Assembly: GCA_964418385.1 (NCBI GenBank)
Contig: CAYQLH010000023.1
Coordinates: 1 to 14,076 of the forward strand
Length of the DNA stretch: 14,076 bases
Direction: 5' to 3'
Source of the DNA: RGIG2560 sp964418385
GTDB taxonomy: Bacteria; Patescibacteriota; Microgenomatia; UBA1400; PJMF01
How positions within the stretch are numbered: the stretch's first letter is position 1; each line of letters begins with the position of its first letter. The translations under genes and the position numbers were made by a program. Of the stretch, positions 6,450 through 12,696 are shown in pieces. The notes below the pieces were generated by a model, which was given only the letters and a program-made list of their open reading frames with translations, had not been told where the DNA came from and did not search any database.

Positions 6450-7343
6450 ATGTTGACAGGAATGCAATTTTTACGTTTGACAAATGTGATTTTGACGACA
6501 CTGATGGTTTTGGGTGGTGCCATTGTAGCAAGTTTTTGGGCAGTGGTGGCGCAGCGAAGTGTCCAGGGGCGCGATTGGGTGCGGGGACGGAGCGAATGCG
6601 ACTGGTGTCACCATAAAATTTCATGGTGGCAAAATATCCCGCTGGTGTCATTTTTGCTTTTGCGCGGGCGTTGTCATTATTGCCGAAAGTTGATTCGACG
6701 TTTATATTTTGTCTGGGAAGCACTGCTGGGTGCGTGGACCGCGATTTGGTTTTGGTGTGTTTCACCGTTGGCACCATATTTGGATGCGACCAATTTGAAA
6801 GTTTTGGACCCGTTTTTTGCTGATCCGTCGCGGATTTACGCTTTGGCAGAAAGTCTGATTTTACTGGTGGTGGGAGCAATTTTGATCTGGACAGCCATTG
6901 TGGACGTGTATACTCATTCGATTGCTAACGGCTGGTTGGCAGCTTTGGGTATAGCTGTAGTTTGTTTGATCACGGTGAAAATCTGCGCTGGTACTTGCAC
7001 GTGGGCGTGGTTGGTTTCTCGATTTTTAGGTTCCGCTGGTGTAGGTTTAGTATTTGGATTGATTGATTATGTTGCCAGGCGAGTTTGGGGGCAGACGGGC
7101 ATTGGTTTGGGCGACACTTTGCTGACGATGGCGGTGGCTTGGTGGCTGACGCTACCACAGCTCACGGTGATGTTTTTGTTGGCGTTTTGGCTGGGGGCAA
7201 TTGTGGGGTTGCTGCTGATGGCTTTTTGGAAACGGTCGCGCTCGAGTGCGGTGGCGTTTTTACCGTTTATTGTGATGGCGTTTTTTGGCGCTTATTTTTG
7301 TGGCGAGTGGTTGTGGAGTTTGATGGTCCCAGGCGTTGTTTAG
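6450..7343 (+). CDS. pilD: Prepilin leader peptidase / N-methyltransferase PilD
   Basis: Integral-membrane aspartic protease (A24 family) that cleaves prepilin leader peptides and, through its N-terminal domain, methylates the new N-terminus. It has 297 residues and about eight hydrophobic segments. The N-terminal cytoplasmic domain has the two CxxC pairs (C50/C53 and C75/C78: ECDWCHHK and RCHYCRKL). The catalytic aspartates are probably D152 (TAIVDVYTHSI) and D222 in GLGD (219-222). The usual GxGDxK becomes GLGDTL, so the Lys after the second Asp is missing, and the first motif lacks the usual IP. The start at 6450 is set by AAAAGGAGG (6437-6445). It is the last gene of the pil series; the pilin at 13655 is a likely substrate. 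Confidence 0.92.
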   Translation: MLTGMQFLRLTNVILTTLMVLGGAIVASFWAVVAQRSVQGRDWVRGRSECDWCHHKISWWQNIPLVSFLLLRGRCHYCRKLIRRLYFVWEALLGAWTAIWFWCVSPLAPYLDATNLKVLDPFFADPSRIYALAESLILLVVGAILIWTAIVDVYTHSIANGWLAALGIAVVCLITVKICAGTCTWAWLVSRFLGSAGVGLVFGLIDYVARRVWGQTGIGLGDTLLTMAVAWWLTLPQLTVMFLLAFWLGAIVGLLLMAFWKRSRSSAVAFLPFIVMAFFGAYFCGEWLWSLMVPGVV

Positions 7344-7374
7344 CGACAAAAAATCTTGATAAATTAAGTTCCTC

Positions 7375-7403
7375 TTGACAAATTGGTACCAATATGTTAT
7401 AAT
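7375..7403 (+). promoter_or_regulatory. Consensus promoter with palindromic spacer, for the 184-aa gene
   Basis: TTGACA (7375-7380), 17 bp, and TATAAT (7398-7403) with TGT in front. The spacer holds the perfect 12-bp palindrome ATTGGTACCAAT (7382-7393), exactly where a repressor would block polymerase. Confidence 0.85.
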
Positions 7404-7480
7404 ATGATGGCGTTTGATGGTGGGCAATTTTTTGTTTGCCTGAAATGTTTTGTTCTTCAAAAAGTAAGGAGGAGATTGGT

Positions 7481-8035
7481 TTGGAAGCGTATGTTGGCTC
7501 AAAAGAGTGGGTCATTGACGAGGAAATGGGGATTATTAAGCGGCTAGACGATAAGTTTTACTTCGTTAAGCCTGGTCCTCATGGAAACCCGGTTATCGTC
7601 CAGCCCCGGTCGGGCGACGTCATATTGTCTGTAACTTTGGACAATATGGTTGTTTGCGAGAGCGAGCAAATCTGGCTCCCGCAAAGCGTCTATCGCGATT
7701 TCGAAAGTGATATCGTGATGTTTGGCGCTGCCGATGTTTGGAGGGAACCGCTGGTACCGATGGATTCTTGGCGGGTGGTTCGCAAAAGCGTGGACAGCCC
7801 GGGGAAATTCTCCACGATCAGCGGCAATCCGCTCATTCATCTGGGAGAGGCTTTCGGTAACTCCCAGCGGGTGACCGGCGCGCCGGAGAACTTTTGGTTT
7901 GATCGAATTGAGAACTTGCCGGAAGGAACGCATTATTTTCTTAAGACTGTCCGGGAAGTTTTGTCTTCCTGTGACGGCTTGGGGATCATTGCTCTGGGAA
8001 AGGCCATGGCTCGCGGCTTGATGCGGGAGAGTTAA
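7481..8035 (+). CDS. Hypothetical protein, 184 aa (TTG start)
   Basis: The product is not recognised. The TTG at 7481 (reading MEAYVGSKEWVIDEEMG) is chosen because AAGGAGG ends 8-9 nt before it; a longer frame from TTG 7436 would bury that ribosome site inside the gene. The protein has about 184 residues and looks soluble, with no signal peptide. Its N-terminal third looks beta-rich (GIIKRLDDKFYFVKPGPHGNPVIVQP, then DVILSVTLDNMVVCE). Its C-terminal third looks helical (THYFLKTVREVLSSCDGLGIIALGKAMARGLM). It is single-gene: consensus promoter at 7375 and terminator at 8050. Codon choice seems richer in G/C-ending codons than in pilBTC. It is one of three orphan genes here with the same promoter-leader-gene-terminator build. 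Confidence 0.75.
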   Translation: MEAYVGSKEWVIDEEMGIIKRLDDKFYFVKPGPHGNPVIVQPRSGDVILSVTLDNMVVCESEQIWLPQSVYRDFESDIVMFGAADVWREPLVPMDSWRVVRKSVDSPGKFSTISGNPLIHLGEAFGNSQRVTGAPENFWFDRIENLPEGTHYFLKTVREVLSSCDGLGIIALGKAMARGLMRES

Positions 8036-8049
8036 TCATCAAACGTTTT

Positions 8050-8074
8050 GCCCTCGCACATGCGGGGGCTTTTT
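8050..8074 (+). terminator. Rho-independent terminator after the 184-aa gene
   Basis: GCCCTCGCA (8050-8058) pairs with TGCGGGGGC (8061-8069, one mismatch) and is followed by TTTTT (8070-8074). The minus-strand operon ends at 8080, just beyond; in that direction the U-tract is poor. Confidence 0.85.
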
Positions 8075-8079
8075 GCGGA

Positions 8080-8319
8080 TTAAAGCTTGATATTGAGTTC
8101 AATTTGTGGTGCTACAAGGTCGTCGCGGAGAGAAATTAAGGCTTCTAGGCGAGAATACAGTTGATCGGCGGCTTGACGCTCAGCGGCAAGTTGGTAATTG
8201 TATTCGGCTTGACGCTTGGCAGCTTGTTTTTCGAGAGTCGCTTGCCAGAAACGCATTACGAGTAAGACGATCAAGACGGCAGCGAGAAAAGCGAGTAATC
8301 TTTTGGTGAAACCGTTCAT
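8080..8319 (-). CDS. Small membrane-anchored coiled-coil protein, 79 aa
   Basis: Family not recognised. One N-terminal membrane segment (residues about 8-23, LLAFLAAVLIVLLVMR) is followed by a helical, charged stretch (LEKQAAKRQAEYNYQLAAERQAADQLYSRLEALISL) that should form a coiled coil. This topology is like FtsL/FtsB or PilN/PilO-type bitopic proteins, but no specific motif supports either. It starts one base after the stop of the upstream gene (TAAT-ATG), so the two are almost certainly translated together. It is the last gene of the aspS operon. The partner gene encodes a secreted helical protein, so the pair may act together at the cell envelope (inference). Confidence 0.7.
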   Translation of the reverse strand: MNGFTKRLLAFLAAVLIVLLVMRFWQATLEKQAAKRQAEYNYQLAAERQAADQLYSRLEALISLRDDLVAPQIELNIKL

Positions 8320-8320
8320 A

Positions 8321-9055
8321 TTACTCCAGACTAGCGTATTCTTTCAAACTTTTTTGCGTGCTCGCCAGTAGTTGGTCGGCGTTTTCGCGCCAGAGCGTGT
8401 AGGAACTGGCAGAATTGACATAGGTAGCATCACGCTTAAGCGTGGTGAGTTGACGCTGGAGAGAAATGAGGGTTCGGGTGGCGTTTTGAATGATGCGAGA
8501 TTTGGATTCGCGCTCGACGTTGGAAGTGGCTTCGTCAAGGATACGCTCGGGCTGAGTGTCGGCGAGTGTTTGATAGCCTTGAATAATAGCATCGAGTTCG
8601 TTTAAATAAATTTGGGTAAAGCATTGATAGACGGTTTCGCTAAAACGCCCATAGACGACGTTGGAAGTGCTTTCTGCGGCTTGCCAGGAGCCGAGGGAGT
8701 CAAAAGTGACGCTTAAGTGATTGATTTCTTCTTCATGAGCATCGAGACGGCTGATTAGGCTCTCCAGGGTAGCTGTATTGGTGATGTAAGTTTTGACCAG
8801 AGTCCGCAAATAGCGACTATAGCTTAAAACCGCTTCACGGCGAGTGGCAAAGGCATGACTGGCGGAGTCCATCACGGTTTCAAAAGTAATGCCGTCATTA
8901 TTTTGGTACAAAAGTCGATCGCGTTCGAATTGCGCCTGGTATTGGCGATAAGTGACCATGGCTTGCTGATAGGCTTGCAAGCTTTGAGCGTGAATACGAC
9001 CGCACGTGACCACTAGCACCAAAACGGAAGCAACCAGACCGAGAAAACGAGACAT
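8321..9055 (-). CDS. Secreted or surface helical (coiled-coil) protein, 244 aa
   Basis: Family not recognised. The N-terminus is a classical signal peptide: MSRFLG, a hydrophobic core LVASVLVLVVTCG, and a likely signal peptidase I site after RIHA (about residue 23). A lipobox is not obvious, although a Cys sits at the end of the hydrophobic core. The mature part is almost entirely helix-forming and rich in Q, A, E, R and S (QAYQQAMVTYRQYQAQFERDRL; ESLISRLDAHEEEINHL; SLQRQLTTLKRDATYV), suggesting long coiled coils. No enzymatic motif is visible. It starts 9 nt after the rmlA-like gene and is followed one base later by the 79-aa membrane protein. A periplasmic or cell-surface structural role is inferred from the signal peptide and composition. 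Confidence 0.72.
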   Translation of the reverse strand: MSRFLGLVASVLVLVVTCGRIHAQSLQAYQQAMVTYRQYQAQFERDRLLYQNNDGITFETVMDSASHAFATRREAVLSYSRYLRTLVKTYITNTATLESLISRLDAHEEEINHLSVTFDSLGSWQAAESTSNVVYGRFSETVYQCFTQIYLNELDAIIQGYQTLADTQPERILDEATSNVERESKSRIIQNATRTLISLQRQLTTLKRDATYVNSASSYTLWRENADQLLASTQKSLKEYASLE

Positions 9056-9064
9056 GGAGTTATT

Positions 9065-9820
9065 TTACTCTTTTTCGATTTGCTTGGCAAGAGTCAAAAG
9101 TGGTGTGGTCTTGAGTTTACGGGCGCGAACAAAATCGGTGGCATCAAAAAGCGATTCGAAAGTGCCACAATCGTACCAGCGACCAGAGATTACACGGACG
9201 TCCAAAGTGCCCTCTTTGAGGTAGGCCTTGTGCAAATCGACGATTTCGAGCTCGCCACGAGCGGACGGTTTGAGTCCTTTCGCTTTGGCAATCACGCTGT
9301 TGTCGTAAATATAAATTCCTGGAATAGCGAAATTACTCTTGGGATGTTCTGGTTTTTCTTCAATAGAGGTGACTTTACCGTCTTTGTTAAATGCGACAAC
9401 GCCAAAGCGCTCAGGATCTGGAACTTGCTTGGCGAAAACGCGGCCGCCACTTTTGAAAGTTTTGATGTCTTCGGTGAAATTGTATTCAAAAAGGTTGTCA
9501 CCCAAGATTAAAGTGACGTCGTCATTGCCTATAAAGCGCTCGGCAATCACGAAAGCTTGCGCCAATCCATCTGGTGATGGTTGGACGATGTAAGAAAACT
9601 GGGCGCCAAACTTGGAGCCATCACCCAAGAGATTGAGAAAATCGCCGGCATTTTGGGGAGCGACGATGATGAGAATATCTTTAATGCCAGCGTCCACAAG
9701 TGTCTGGATGGGATAAAAAACCATAGGTTTGTTGTAAACTGGCAGTAATTGTTTGCTGGTAATCTGGGTGAGTGGACGCAAACGGGTGCCACTACCACCG
9801 GCTAAAACGATACCTTTCAC
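9065..9820 (-). CDS. rmlA: Sugar-phosphate nucleotidyltransferase, RmlA-like (short form)
   Basis: Likely glucose-1-phosphate thymidylyltransferase, making dTDP-glucose for rhamnose or related surface sugars. The nucleotide-binding motif GGSGTRLRPLT (residues 8-18), K23 in ITSKQLLPVYNKPM, DGLAQAF (84-90) and the metal-binding GDN (107-109) are intact. So are IEEKPEHPKS, PGIYIYD, LEIVDLHKAYL and GRWYDCGTFESL. The 251 residues are shorter than the roughly 290 of classical RmlA and lack its C-terminal helices that make the allosteric site, so feedback control may differ. Other sugars or nucleotides cannot be excluded. The start is GTG at 9820, overlapping the aspS TGA (GTGA), with AAAGG upstream. 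No other rml gene is in the window. Confidence 0.85.
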   Translation of the reverse strand: MKGIVLAGGSGTRLRPLTQITSKQLLPVYNKPMVFYPIQTLVDAGIKDILIIVAPQNAGDFLNLLGDGSKFGAQFSYIVQPSPDGLAQAFVIAERFIGNDDVTLILGDNLFEYNFTEDIKTFKSGGRVFAKQVPDPERFGVVAFNKDGKVTSIEEKPEHPKSNFAIPGIYIYDNSVIAKAKGLKPSARGELEIVDLHKAYLKEGTLDVRVISGRWYDCGTFESLFDATDFVRARKLKTTPLLTLAKQIEKE

Positions 9821-11238
9821 GCTGAACCTTTCTTTTTACTGGTGACTACTTGCAGATCGAGCTCGGCTAATTGCTTGCCTGTTACGGGTGCGGGCGCTTC
9901 CATGATGGCGGTTTTGCCGCTACCAGTGGTGGGGAAAGCAACTACTTCCTTGACTGATTGCTCGCCCGTGATGACGCTGACAAAGCGGTCAACTCCTAGA
10001 GCGATACCGCCATGCGGCGGGGTGCCGTAGTCAAATGCCTGGAGCATATGCCCCACGCCGCTTTCGATTTCTTCATCGCTGTAACCCATGATTTTGTAAG
10101 TGGCGGTTAAAATTTCCCTAGTGTGCGCGCGTAAACTGCCGCCACCGACCTCCAGACCGTTGCAGACGAGGTCGTATTGCGCAGCGACAATTTGCGGAAT
10201 ATTGCGTCCGGCAAGGTGGTCTTCCAGATATTCTGGGAGTGGCGCTGAGAAGGGATTGTGAGTGAAAGTCCAGCCACTTTTGCCGTCAATAACTTCGGCG
10301 GCATCACTGCGGTCGACTTGTTTGAAGAAAGGAAAACCGACAACCCAGGCAAAAGCGAGTGTGCCGTCTTTTTTCTCCTCTGGCGTGCGCAGATCAAAGC
10401 GATCGGCACCAAATTTTTTCATCGCGTCGGCGTACTGATACACCGGGAAAGGATCGCTTTGGAGTTTGCAGCCGAGCTGCTTGAGGACAGCTTTGACGAC
10501 TTTTTCAACCAAGCTCATGACATCGGTAATTTGAAAAACGTAACTCATTTCCAAGTCAAGTTGCGTCAACTCGAGTAAACGGTCAGCGCGTAGATCTTCG
10601 TCACGGAAACAGCGCGCCACCTGGAAATAACGCTCAAAACCCGCGGTCATGAGTAATTGTTTGTATTGCTGCGGACTTTGCGGTAAAGCGTAAAAGTCGC
10701 CTGGATGCAGTCTGGAGGGCACCAGAAAATCGCGGGCGCCTTCTTTGGTGGCTTTGGACAAAATGGGGGTTTCGATTTCTAGGAAGTCCTCGGCGTAGAG
10801 GTTTTGGCGCAATAGGCGGATAAAATCGTGACGCAGGCGGATATTGCGTGCCATCCGCTCGCGGCGGAGATCAAGGTAACGATATTTGAGGCGCATTTCT
10901 TCGTTGATATCGCGACCGTCGCCTTCGACCAAAATTGGTAAATCTTGCGCCGGGGCGAGGACTTCGTATTTTTTGACGTCAATTTCGACGGTACCAGTTG
11001 CCAGATCAGGATTAACTTGCTTTTCTGGGCGAGCGTTGACTTTGCCGACGACTTTAATGACCGTTTCCACCTTGAGTTCGGAAAGCATTTTATAGCCAAC
11101 AATCTGGACTTTGCCGGTGCGGTCGCGCAGATCCACAAAAGTCACTTTACCGTGGTCACGCTTGGTGTCCACAAAACCGTAAAGTTCGACCTCCTCCCCT
11201 ACTTTGTTGACTGTATCTTTGATAAGCGTTCTTGCCAT
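9817..11238 (-). CDS. aspS: Aspartyl-tRNA synthetase, bacterial type without GAD insertion
   Basis: Charges tRNA-Asp (or Asp/Asn) with aspartate. The anticodon-binding OB domain spans about residues 1-110 (VELYGFVDTKRDHGKVTFVDLRD). The class II core follows: RLKYRYLDLRR, FLEIETPILSKATKEGARDFLVPSR, YALPQSPQQYKQLLM, motif 2 RCFRDEDLRADRLLELTQLDLEMS, and motif 3 GGIALGVDRFVSVITG with VVAFP. The sequence is bacterial-type, but with 473 residues rather than about 590. The GAD domain normally inserted between the 'YGxDxxDLR' segment and the 'FPxF' segment is missing: here FGADRFDLRTPEEKKDGTLAF runs straight into AWVVGFPFF. The start is placed at 11238 (MARTLIKD), 7 nt after a -10 box, because an in-frame extension of 37 codons upstream lies before the promoter. 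First gene of a four-gene operon. Confidence 0.95.
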   Translation of the reverse strand: MARTLIKDTVNKVGEEVELYGFVDTKRDHGKVTFVDLRDRTGKVQIVGYKMLSELKVETVIKVVGKVNARPEKQVNPDLATGTVEIDVKKYEVLAPAQDLPILVEGDGRDINEEMRLKYRYLDLRRERMARNIRLRHDFIRLLRQNLYAEDFLEIETPILSKATKEGARDFLVPSRLHPGDFYALPQSPQQYKQLLMTAGFERYFQVARCFRDEDLRADRLLELTQLDLEMSYVFQITDVMSLVEKVVKAVLKQLGCKLQSDPFPVYQYADAMKKFGADRFDLRTPEEKKDGTLAFAWVVGFPFFKQVDRSDAAEVIDGKSGWTFTHNPFSAPLPEYLEDHLAGRNIPQIVAAQYDLVCNGLEVGGGSLRAHTREILTATYKIMGYSDEEIESGVGHMLQAFDYGTPPHGGIALGVDRFVSVITGEQSVKEVVAFPTTGSGKTAIMEAPAPVTGKQLAELDLQVVTSKKKGSA

Positions 11239-11245
11239 ATACTGT

Positions 11246-11254
11246 ATTATACCA
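11246..11254 (-). promoter_or_regulatory. aspS extended -10 promoter
   Basis: The minus strand reads TGGTATAAT, with TATAAT at 11246-11251 and the aspS ATG 7 nt downstream: a leaderless layout. ATTATACCAC (11246-11255) is a perfect inverted copy of GTGGTATAAT (11296-11305) in the divergent holA promoter. No good -35 is visible. Confidence 0.7.
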
Positions 11255-11296
11255 CGCTCAAGGTGGCGAATTGGCGGCAGTTGCGTGAGGCAAGTG

Positions 11297-11305
11297 TGGT
11301 ATAAT
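11297..11305 (+). promoter_or_regulatory. holA-like gene extended -10 promoter
   Basis: TGGTATAAT, the -10 at 11300-11305, 23 nt before the ATG at 11329. An AAAGGG site lies 8-9 nt before the ATG, so unlike aspS this gene has a short leader with a ribosome site. Confidence 0.65.
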
Positions 11306-11328
11306 CGGAAAGATAAAGGGAAAACACA

Positions 11329-12021
11329 ATGCCAGTGCGAGTATTTCATGGTGAGCTGGAAGCAGAAAGTAGCCGCGAGTTAGGACGAGTGCTTGATGTT
11401 TACCGAAAGGATGGTGTACAAATTATTTCTCTGGATGGGAAAAAGCTAACGGCAGCTGAGTTAACCGATGCTCTTGAGCAAGATGATTTTTTTGGCGGCA
11501 AGCGTGTGGTGGTGGTCAAAAATCTTTTTGCGCGGCCAAAATCAAAGGCGCGTGACGCGTTGGCAGCGATGATGGCGGCTTCTGATCTGGAAGTTTTGGT
11601 GTGGGAAGGCAAAAAACTGACCGCCGCCACGTTGAAACTTTTGGGTGCACCAGAGGTATTTACTACGGCAAGCAAGAGCGCGATTTGGGAGCTGGTGGCG
11701 GCCTTAGCGCCCGATAATAATAATCAAAGGTTTATTGAGATTTACGAAAAAGTGGTAGCGCAAAATCGCGGCGAGACGGATCCTGGCATTTACATCACGG
11801 CGACGCTTTTGTGGCAAGTCCAGCAGTTGATTGACATTAAATACGATAATTATCATGGAACGCCTTTTGGGCGTACACGGGCACAAAATCAGGCGAAAAA
11901 ATTTACGCTGCCGCAGCTTTTGACGCTGCATCAGCGGCTTGTAGATTTCGATTGGCGCGCCAAAACAGGTCAATTGCAGTTGCCCGTTTTTGAACAACTT
12001 TTGTGGGAACTTTTGCATTAA
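11329..12021 (+). CDS. holA: DNA polymerase III delta subunit-like protein (short)
   Basis: Probable clamp-loader delta subunit, which opens the sliding clamp ring during replication. Supporting segments are typical of the HolA N-terminal domain: ELTDALEQDDFFGGKRVVVVKNLF (residues about 45-68, compare 'l.ea.....lFg.rRlvvv.n'), then SDLEVLVWEGKKLTAATLKLL and the C-terminal helical region ITATLLWQVQQLIDIK with a final LPVFEQLLWELL. Its 230 residues compare with about 330 for E. coli HolA, so the middle and C-terminal parts are compact. It is divergent from aspS. Together with the delta-prime-like fragment at 2266 it would give two clamp-loader parts in the window. The call is by motif resemblance. 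Confidence 0.72.
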   Translation: MPVRVFHGELEAESSRELGRVLDVYRKDGVQIISLDGKKLTAAELTDALEQDDFFGGKRVVVVKNLFARPKSKARDALAAMMAASDLEVLVWEGKKLTAATLKLLGAPEVFTTASKSAIWELVAALAPDNNNQRFIEIYEKVVAQNRGETDPGIYITATLLWQVQQLIDIKYDNYHGTPFGRTRAQNQAKKFTLPQLLTLHQRLVDFDWRAKTGQLQLPVFEQLLWELLH

Positions 12022-12065
12022 TTGCGGTTTTATCGGCGTGGTCGATATGGTTGTAAAATTGCCTC

Positions 12066-12094
12066 TTGACAAATAACCGATAATGTGGTATAAT
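12066..12094 (+). promoter_or_regulatory. Orphan consensus promoter
   Basis: TTGACA (12066-12071), exactly 17 bp, TATAAT (12089-12094) preceded by TGG. Both hexamers are perfect and the -10 is extended. No plus-strand protein gene follows for nearly 600 nt; the next gene (12227-12589) is on the other strand. The preceding bases CCTCTTGACAAAT are identical to those around the -35 at 7375. Confidence 0.85.
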
Positions 12095-12100
12095 AACCAT

Positions 12101-12203
12101 AGTTTTAGTAATAAAACTGTTCTTTAACTAATTAAAGTAGTCAGCAAAACAGTCGTTTAATTGCAAATAATTATCGATATATCGGTCTTTTCGATATATT
12201 TTG
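12101..12203 (+). ncRNA. Candidate small RNA of about 100 nt with three hairpins
   Basis: Transcription from the orphan promoter should start at about 12101. The predicted RNA opens directly with the hairpin AGTTTTA-GTAA-TAAAACT (12101-12118), continues with CTTTAA-CTAA-TTAAAG (12122-12137), and ends with ATATATCG-GTCTTTT-CGATATAT followed by TTTT (12177-12202), terminator-like. AATTAAA (12130-12136) can instead pair with TTTAATT (12156-12162), which would break the second hairpin, so two alternative folds exist. The stretch is far more A/T-rich than the flanking genes and has no plausible ORF. It resembles no RNA known to me; 4.5S/SRP, tmRNA, RNase P and 6S signatures were not seen. Alternatives are a long 5' leader for the gene at 12690 or a recombination site. 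Confidence 0.45.
12177..12202 (+). terminator. A/U-rich terminator-like hairpin
   Basis: A perfect 8-bp stem ATATATCG/CGATATAT (12177-12184 / 12192-12199) with a 7-nt loop, then only four T. It is weak on energetic grounds. The same dyad could be a tyrosine-recombinase core site (8-7-8 layout). Confidence 0.4.
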
Positions 12204-12226
12204 AGGTAGATAGTTTAAAAAATTAT

Positions 12227-12589
12227 TTACCAGGCAGCGAAAAACAAGCGTTGCCATTCTTCTCGGTAACTGGGCACTGGCGCGGGTGTTTCTGGTAAAG
12301 CGCTGGGGACGTATTCAAAATTGGCAAGTTCCAGATTTTGTTCGCCTTCACGTTTGACGAGATTCGCCTGGCGGTAGTTTTGCTCTTGCACAAACGGTTC
12401 ACTGGCCAACTCAAGTTGATGCTCAAGTCCTTGACGCTCGAGTTGGAGGCGTTCATTTTCGGCTTCCACTTGGCTCAGGAGGGCGCGATTGCGGGCATTT
12501 TGGGTGATGGTGGAGCGCATCGAGAGGAAAAAACTGACAGCAATCAAGAGGCAAAAAACGAAAAGGATGTGACGGAGAGACATTTTCAT
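12227..12589 (-). CDS. FtsB/DivIC-like septum formation protein, 120 aa
   Basis: Bitopic cell-division protein of the FtsB/DivIC ('septum formation initiator') family, which with FtsL and FtsQ/DivIB regulates septal peptidoglycan synthesis. A short N-terminal tail is followed by a membrane helix (residues about 7-23, ILFVFCLLIAVSFFLSM). Then comes a coiled coil (about 33-62, NRALLSQVEAENERLQLERQGLEHQLEL) and the family-typical end of the Sfi domain, QANLVKREGEQNLEL, comparable to 'ARxxLxmvkxGE'. A tail ends in a proline-rich segment PETPAPVPSYREEW. A perfect promoter lies at 12668-12696. A six-codon upstream ORF overlaps the ATG, and no ribosome site is obvious for the gene itself. A second in-frame ATG follows two codons later. 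Confidence 0.72.
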   Translation of the reverse strand: MKMSLRHILFVFCLLIAVSFFLSMRSTITQNARNRALLSQVEAENERLQLERQGLEHQLELASEPFVQEQNYRQANLVKREGEQNLELANFEYVPSALPETPAPVPSYREEWQRLFFAAW

Positions 12590-12606
12590 AGGTTGCGGCT
12601 TTTCAT
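12586..12606 (-). CDS. Possible 6-codon upstream ORF coupled to the FtsB-like gene
   Basis: ATG AAA AGC CGC AAC CTA TGA (MKSRNL) ends in an ATGA overlap with the start of the FtsB-like gene at 12589. A weak AGG lies about 5 nt before its ATG. The FtsB-like gene itself has no visible ribosome site, so translation by termination-reinitiation is conceivable. Such short frames also arise by chance. Confidence 0.3.
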   Translation of the reverse strand: MKSRNL

Positions 12607-12667
12607 TTTGCCTGGCGTGGTTGCAAAATCACGCAGATTTATTAATAAGTATTATTTTTTGATAGCA

Positions 12668-12696
12668 ATTATACAGAAAGTGAGGGCTTATGTCAA
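12668..12696 (-). promoter_or_regulatory. Perfect consensus promoter of the FtsB-like gene, inside the start of the recombinase gene
   Basis: The minus strand reads TTGACA (12691-12696), 17 bp, TATAAT (12668-12673). The -35 box overlaps the first codons of the recombinase gene (ATG 12690), and the spacer covers its ribosome site. The leader to the ATG at 12589 is 78 nt from the -10 and includes a GCGTG/CACGC hairpin. Confidence 0.8.

Noticed and set aside
7085..7378. Glycine-rich plus-strand frame inside pilD
   Set aside because: Shadow frame of the pilD coding sequence without start signals.
7436..7480. TTG start at 7436 for the 184-aa gene
   Set aside because: The strong AAGGAGG would fall inside the coding region; TTG 7481 is correctly spaced after it.
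11239..11349. 37-codon N-terminal extension of AspRS in the same frame
   Set aside because: It lies upstream of the -10 box and overlaps the holA promoter and start; family AspRS begin at the MARTL-like position.
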